A stretch of 64,000 nucleotides of DNA from Acanthosepion lycidas (Eukaryota > Mollusca > Cephalopoda > Sepiida > Sepiidae). The stretch is taken from the NCBI GenBank assembly GCA_963932145.1, contig OZ010595.1:76161497-76225496 (forward strand), given 5' to 3'. Positions 1 through 64,000 of this stretch are shown piece by piece. The notes beneath the pieces were generated by a model. That model had not been told where the DNA came from. It saw only the letters and a list, made by a program, of their open reading frames with translations, and made no database searches. Both the position numbers and the translations under genes were made by a program. How positions within the stretch are numbered: position 1 is the first letter of the stretch; each line of letters begins with the position of its first letter.

Positions 1-1260
1 GCTTGTATGGCTACTGCAGGCCTATCGCCGATGCTTGCGCAGATGACGCTCACTCCACAAGAGGCTAGCGAGCCCCTGCCAACAGTCAGAACTGGAATCT
101 TTCTCACGTCCCACGTGTCACAACATGCCTTGCGCACAAGGGTCTGGGTGCACCTGGTGTCTACAAGCGCAAAGCGCTCACGCCCGTTAATCCGCACGCT
201 CACTGCCGGTAGTGCCTTGTTCAGTGGCGATCTGGGGAGAAGGCTGGCGCTGTAACTTACTCCCCTTGCCCGTTTCCTGGACAGCTTCTTGCTACATTCT
301 TGTTGCACCTGTAGCAACGCATACGTCTCCGTGTTCCTCGGTTATGCGTATCCTTCGCACCGCTTCGGCAGTCTTTGGAGAAGTGGTCCAGTCCGCCACA
401 TTTATAGCACCATGTGTCCTCAGTTGGCGGTGCAGGTGCTTCTGCAGCTGCTGAGACCGGTTCCGCATCGTCCTTCAGAATATTCCGGGCTCTGGCCAGT
501 AACTCGTCTAGCCCCAGCTCATTGAGCCTTGACGATGCTTGTAGCAGTCAACTGGCGTTGTCTGGGAGTCCTGCCAGAAAGGCGCATCCTAGGATTTGGT
601 TGCTTGCTCCACCGAATGGTGTGGCCAGCTTCCTCAAATCGGCCAGAAAGACATCTACCGTTTCATCTGGCCCAGGCCGCTGTTCGGTGAACTGCCTCCA
701 GGTGACAAAGGGGTCCGCACCGAATGCCGCGTATAGAGCCTGCTTAATGTCTTCCAAGTCTGCGTCATCCCCGAGCTGCTGATATACAGCGTAAGCTCCT
801 TTGGTGAGCCTCAGAGGGATGACCAGTGCGGGATCCTTAACTTTACACAGCCGGCAGACCCGCTCGGCCTTTTCCCGCCACTCGACCACAGACGGGCCAG
901 CGGGGGAGCCGTTGAACTCTGGTATCAACTTCAAGTCGAATCTGTCCATGTTGTAATAATGGCCGAAATAGCTTGTAACAAGGGAGTCAAATTCGATATG
1001 GAGTGTAAGGGACGCAACTGTTTCCGTAGGAAAATGTCTGATGCAACGCAAAGCAATGTACACCGAACACGGGTGTAAACGCTTCTGCCAATTTCTCCAA
1101 GCGACCTGCTTTTATGGAGCCCAGACACACCTCATTAGCATGCGTGTAATGCGACCTTGCGAGACTGCACGAGACCATGAATATTAAAAAGTCACGGACG
1201 TCATCTTGGACCCTTTCTTTCTTTTCTCAACCCACAGGCCAGACAGACGCGAGGGCGTTT
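1..1260 (-). pseudogene. Decayed Ty3/Gypsy-like gag-protease remnant
   Basis: On the - strand a gag-like frame starts at ATG 949 (MDRFDLKLIPEFNG) and runs in one frame to TAA at 257, broken by an in-frame TGA at 548-550. It has a capsid-like region, then a zinc knuckle CYKCGGLDHFSKDC (C at 407, 398, 368 and H at 383). A second knuckle begins CYRC (316-305) but lacks its glycine-histidine pair. Below it, in the -1 frame, is an aspartic-protease-like stretch FALVDTRCTQTLV, where the usual DTG reads DTR (153-161). The element leaves the window at base 1, so RT and integrase are not seen. This block is richer in G+C and CpG than its surroundings. The exact clade is unsure. Confidence 0.75.
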
Positions 1261-1289
1261 GGGAGGTAAGCCATTTCTATTTTCCCCAC

Positions 1290-2710
1290 ATCAATGTTAG
1301 GTTATCCAGCTGAAAAGGTGTAAATGTGCCAATCAGAAGAAAATGGTACTGTCGGAAAATTAAGAATTGGAAGTGAAATGTAAAATCATACAACAGCTAT
1401 GTTGCTACTTTGTCCCAGTCACTCCTTTTTTACCCTTGAAGCACTGGGAGATGTCTGTTAAGTAATGCTGGTGGTGCTAATGTCTTAGAAGTGAATTACT
1501 TTTCCAGTGGACATTTTCTAATACACAATGTTTGAACAGGGCAGGCCGGTCTATGCTGCGGGCTTCTCTAAATGAACTCATTCTGTTCAACTTGTACTCC
1601 TTCATGTACATGCGTATTCCATTTATATAGACATCTGTCTGTGGAAATAGACCAGATTAATTTCTCAAACAAAGAATTTTCTGTTAAGTAAACCAGATCA
1701 CCATTTATGATGTGTTTTTTTTTTTTTCAATTTTGGCCTGGATTTTAAGTTTCCAAAATTAGATGGGAATCACTACAAATACAACGAATAGGTTTCTAAA
1801 TAACACTTCTAACCTACTAATTATGCATCTTGTCTTTCTGAAGCAGTATATATTGTTTTGAGCATATCAGATAATATGATTTTTTGTAAGTCAAACTGTT
1901 GTCATTAATGTTTAGGTTTGAAAAAAAAAATAATAATTGCATGCTACTTGTTCATGAGTGGATGTGCAGCTGGTGTATTGGATAGCAGTTTGGAATAAGA
2001 AATCTGATTACAAAGTTCAAATGCCAGTTGAGTTCATTATATTCACTTATGCACAAATACTCTTGAGAAAGGTATGAATCTGTCTTCTCCTCCCAGCTAT
2101 GGATTAAATAGTAGGACTGGAAAAATCATTGTTGCTCTCAAAAGATTGTTAATGCAATATTCACTTACAAAAAAAAAATTATTTTTACAATCCAAAATGT
2201 TCTAGTTTGAAATAACCCAGAAAGAATTGATAAGCCATAAAAAAAAATCACTCAAACTATTAAATAATCATTCACAAACTGATATTTAAATATTTATCAA
2301 TCACTTAGACTGTTTTCTGAGCACAACTGCAAACCCAATCCCTTTTGCAAATTTTTGTTCGTGTAGTGCAATACAACAAATAGGTTTCTAAATAAACAAA
2401 CCCTAGAGCAAACGAAAATTTTGGTAGACTCATTAGTCATGTCATGCCAATTTCCTCGGCATTATAACTGGAGTGTCAGTTATGCTGAATCTTACTAAAT
2501 CTTATTTAGTTTAATTTGAGTTCAAATTCTTCCGAAGATCTCCTGTATTTTATGGGTTTAAATTAATATTTTTAAACCAGACTTTTTTTGCATTAGACTC
2601 CAATCTGAATAACCATTCTCCTTCTAATATCTCTACTCTTTTTCTTAGAGTTATCAAGTCACTCAATATCTTAAGTCACTAACCACTTTCCATGCTCTAG
2701 TATGACTCAA
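1290..2710. repeat. Interspersed repeat, copy 1, with nested insert
   Basis: The region resembles 45065-46520 along most of its length, in the same orientation. The two are separated near 1800 by an insert of about 570 bp in this copy, flanked by near-copies of aataggtttctaaataa (about 1788 and 2375). From about 1799 to 2500 it is almost identical to 7186-7895. A SINE-like stretch lies at about 1960-2150. No coding frame is recognised; type unknown. Confidence 0.7.
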
Positions 2711-2929
2711 CCAGGGCTACTGCCCTTTTACAGGTGTATGTAAGCATATGTATACATTTGAAATCTTTCAAAAAGAACTTTGACACTAGTTAAGTAATTA
2801 TGGTCAAAATATAAGTTTTATCTCTCTTGACTAAAACTACTACATTTATATTCACTTACAAAAGGTTCATATTGCTTGTCAACTAAGTGTAATGCCAAAA
2901 GCTAATCTAATTTTGCATTTTATTTGCAG

Positions 2930-62042
<59,113 letters not shown>

Positions 62043-62171
62043 TAAGATATTTTCTTTTTTATATTTTTAATTTCATTTTCTCTTTAATCTAAAAATAACT
62101 GAATAACTGATTGGCTGCTTGAAAAATATTAAAAAATATTATATATCTCCACAAAAGTTTGATTAAAAATA

Positions 62172-62847
62172 GGTACCTCCACGAGATCGCTAAAAAAGTG
62201 CATAGCATGATAAAAAAGACGGCAAACTTGACGAAAACAAAATTTTATCTTCTAAATGTTTGTTATTATTAACAGGAAAGATAAATTATTTTGGGGGTAT
62301 TTTTTTTTACATTTTTTAATTGTTCCTAGCATGTCTGAAATTTTTCTTAAAAATCTTGTTTTTTTTTTTTGGTGGGGGGGGGGTTAGTCAGCAAAATTGA
62401 AATATGGCAACCATTTTTTTCCATTTTATAAAAAAATGAAAATCTCAGTTTGAAATTCTTTTAAATATAAATTTCTCAAAATTTCATGGAATTAAGTAAC
62501 ATATGTAAAAAAAAAAAAAAAAAAAAAAAAAAATTCAAAAATAATTTCATTCGTGAATAAGTTCTGAATGGTTCATTAAAATACAACAATTATTTGAATT
62601 TTGCAAGAATTTACAAATCAGTGTGTTTTTCACTGGAAAAAATCAATCAACGACGTAAAAAAAAAATTTTGAACAAATTTTGAACGTAATATATAGGAAT
62701 AAAAATTTTTTAAAAATAATTTAAAAAATACTTTGTACTTTGCTCTTAATACCAGCATAAACATTTTGACGATAAAACTTTGTTTTTATCAAGTTTGGGG
62801 CATTTTTCATCATTTGGAGCATTTTTTCAGCAAAAACATGGAGATAC
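62172..62847. mobile_element. hAT-like element, shorter copy
   Basis: Left end taggtacctccacgagatcg and right end the complement of taggtatctccatg; next to both are words of the 18001-19989 termini (catagcatgataaaaaagac, attttgacgataaaa). Inside are a G run (62372-62384) and a 27 A run (62507-62533). No target duplication is clear. Confidence 0.7.
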
Positions 62848-62849
62848 CT

Positions 62850-63745
62850 ACTGTTATGGTTTATGAGCATAGATTCACCAAGTCCATTCAAATCACCACC
62901 ACCACCACCACCACCACCAAAGAATATTGAGAGCTTTTTTTTATTAACCTGAAAGTGCACATTTTAATTCGCACTCATTGAGTTTGTAGTTGAAAGGAAA
63001 ATACTAAATTATTTTACAGTAATAAAATACATTTTAGTAGAATTTGTAAAAATTTATCAGTGTTTTGTAAACTTTTAACAATTGAAGAATGAACATGTAA
63101 ATTTCAAAAGTAAAAAGTTTTTTTGAGTGTTGGGTGAGTTCATACTGAAAAAATAGATACTTTATGCAACCCGTGTCAATGTGTAAGCTACATTTGTCTA
63201 AATTGTTATTAAAAGTAACAAGTTTGAGAATCAAATTTGATTCAAAGAAAATGTAGACAGGAAGGATGATAGTACAGAAAATGTGCCATTGATGTGTCTT
63301 AGGATAGAAAATGTGTCTTTGAAAAAATAAGACAAATGTTATTTTTAAAGTTTACAATATCTTTAGCTTTTGTAAGTGGGGTAAAAATGGTGAAATATAT
63401 TAAAATTTATTTAGCTTTTATTGTTTGGCCTTCTATTAAAAATTCAAACTTATCCCTTTACTTTTGTATTTCTGCCATAGATGGCTGGAAAATGTATAAA
63501 CATGTGAACGACTCTAAGACATTTAAAAAATTTGAAACAGAAAAATGTCCCCAGACCAAGTCCTCCTCTGTGGTGAATGACATTTTTTTTTCCAGTGAAA
63601 CTGCAGATTTTTTTCTGTTTCAAAAGATATTGAATTGTTTCTGATAAAATACCAAAGCAATAAACCTTCAAACATTCAAAAACCAGCTCCAGATGTGTTT
63701 ATACAATGATCTTGATTCTTTTTTTTTTTATGCCTTTCTGAGCTT
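62850..63745. other. Intron 20 stretch, mostly unassigned
   Basis: A (CAC)n run at 62895-62919, then A+T-rich sequence. The open stretch at 63336-63644 has no features of a real protein. The next POLE exon is not here. Confidence 0.45.
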
Positions 63746-63749
63746 GAAA

Positions 63750-63898
63750 CAAGTCCAATTGTCAACTAATATGCCTGAACAAGTCCAATTGTCAACTAAT
63801 ATGCCTGAACAAGTCCAATTGTCAACTAATATGCCTGAACAAGTCCAATTGTCAACTAATATGTCTGAACAAGTCTAATTGTCAACTAATATGTCTGA
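63750..63898. repeat. 30 bp tandem repeat, about 5 copies
   Basis: Unit caagtccaattgtcaactaa tatgcctgaa, exactly 30 bp spacing; the last copies carry c-to-t changes. Confidence 0.95.
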
Positions 63899-64000
63899 TA
63901 GAGGTGTTAGCCACTGCTTGGGTACTCAGTTTCTTAGTGACTATATTCAAAACAAATAAATTTCATCTGAAAATAAAACTTTTTTCCCAAGATAATTTGC

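Noticed and set aside
7-782. Plus-strand frames at the left edge
   Set aside because: They are shadows opposite the gag-protease remnant on the minus strand.
1260-2929. An upstream POLE exon
   Set aside because: Searched for the peptide expected before SKKIAEQ; only repeats were found.
63336-63644. A 102-codon gene or further POLE exon
   Set aside because: Low-complexity composition, no similarity to POLE, no splice-compatible match to the expected next exon.

Overview
This is intron-rich animal nuclear DNA, about two thirds A+T. Its one host gene is an internal piece of POLE, the catalytic subunit of DNA polymerase epsilon, read on the + strand. Twenty exons between 2930 and 62041 give 894 codons. 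They align without a gap in order to roughly residues 195-1090 of the ~2,280-residue human protein. They cover the end of the N-terminal domain, the whole 3'-5' exonuclease and nearly all of the family B polymerase domain. The gene enters and leaves the window in mid-protein, so the promoter, the start codon and the C-terminal half are not here. Every junction has AG/GT borders and all phases match. I found no stop, frameshift or lost catalytic residue.

The organism is inferred, not proven. Multi-kilobase introns, RTE- and Jockey/CR1-type LINEs in many decayed copies, tRNA-derived SINEs, a Penelope-like element, Helitron, hAT, piggyBac and Tc1/mariner relics together suggest a mollusc, most likely a cephalopod.

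Layout: 1-1260 is a decayed Ty3/Gypsy-like gag-protease remnant on the - strand. 2930-9070 holds four exons (N-terminal end, Exo I) among SINE, LINE and MITE copies. 9071-17072 is an 8 kb intron with an inverted hAT-like copy carrying a nested foldback SINE, a Tc1-like transposon with its inverted repeats, and a Penelope-like fragment. 17073-36635 carries the exons for Exo II and Exo III. Among them lie a 1,989 bp hAT-like element with a perfect 8 bp target duplication, a perfect 191 bp duplication joined by a palindrome, and most of the mariner-type MITEs. 37672-50321 codes for the exonuclease-palm linker, motif A, the iron-sulfur cysteines and motif B; its introns hold a 58 bp satellite, piggyBac-like and hAT relics, and two SINEs whose 5' part derives from 5S rRNA. 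52020-62041 codes for motif C, the rest of the palm and the thumb.

The most notable non-coding signals are: a six-member hairpin MITE family with termini very like human MADE1/Hsmar1, one member with its empty target site preserved in a paralogous repeat; 5S rRNA-tRNA composite SINEs; recurrent foldback SINEs, one bounded by a 12 bp target duplication; and long inverted repeat pairs that flank the Exo II exon and could affect splicing, circular RNA formation or RNA editing. Nearly all short open frames in the window are chance frames or transposon debris.
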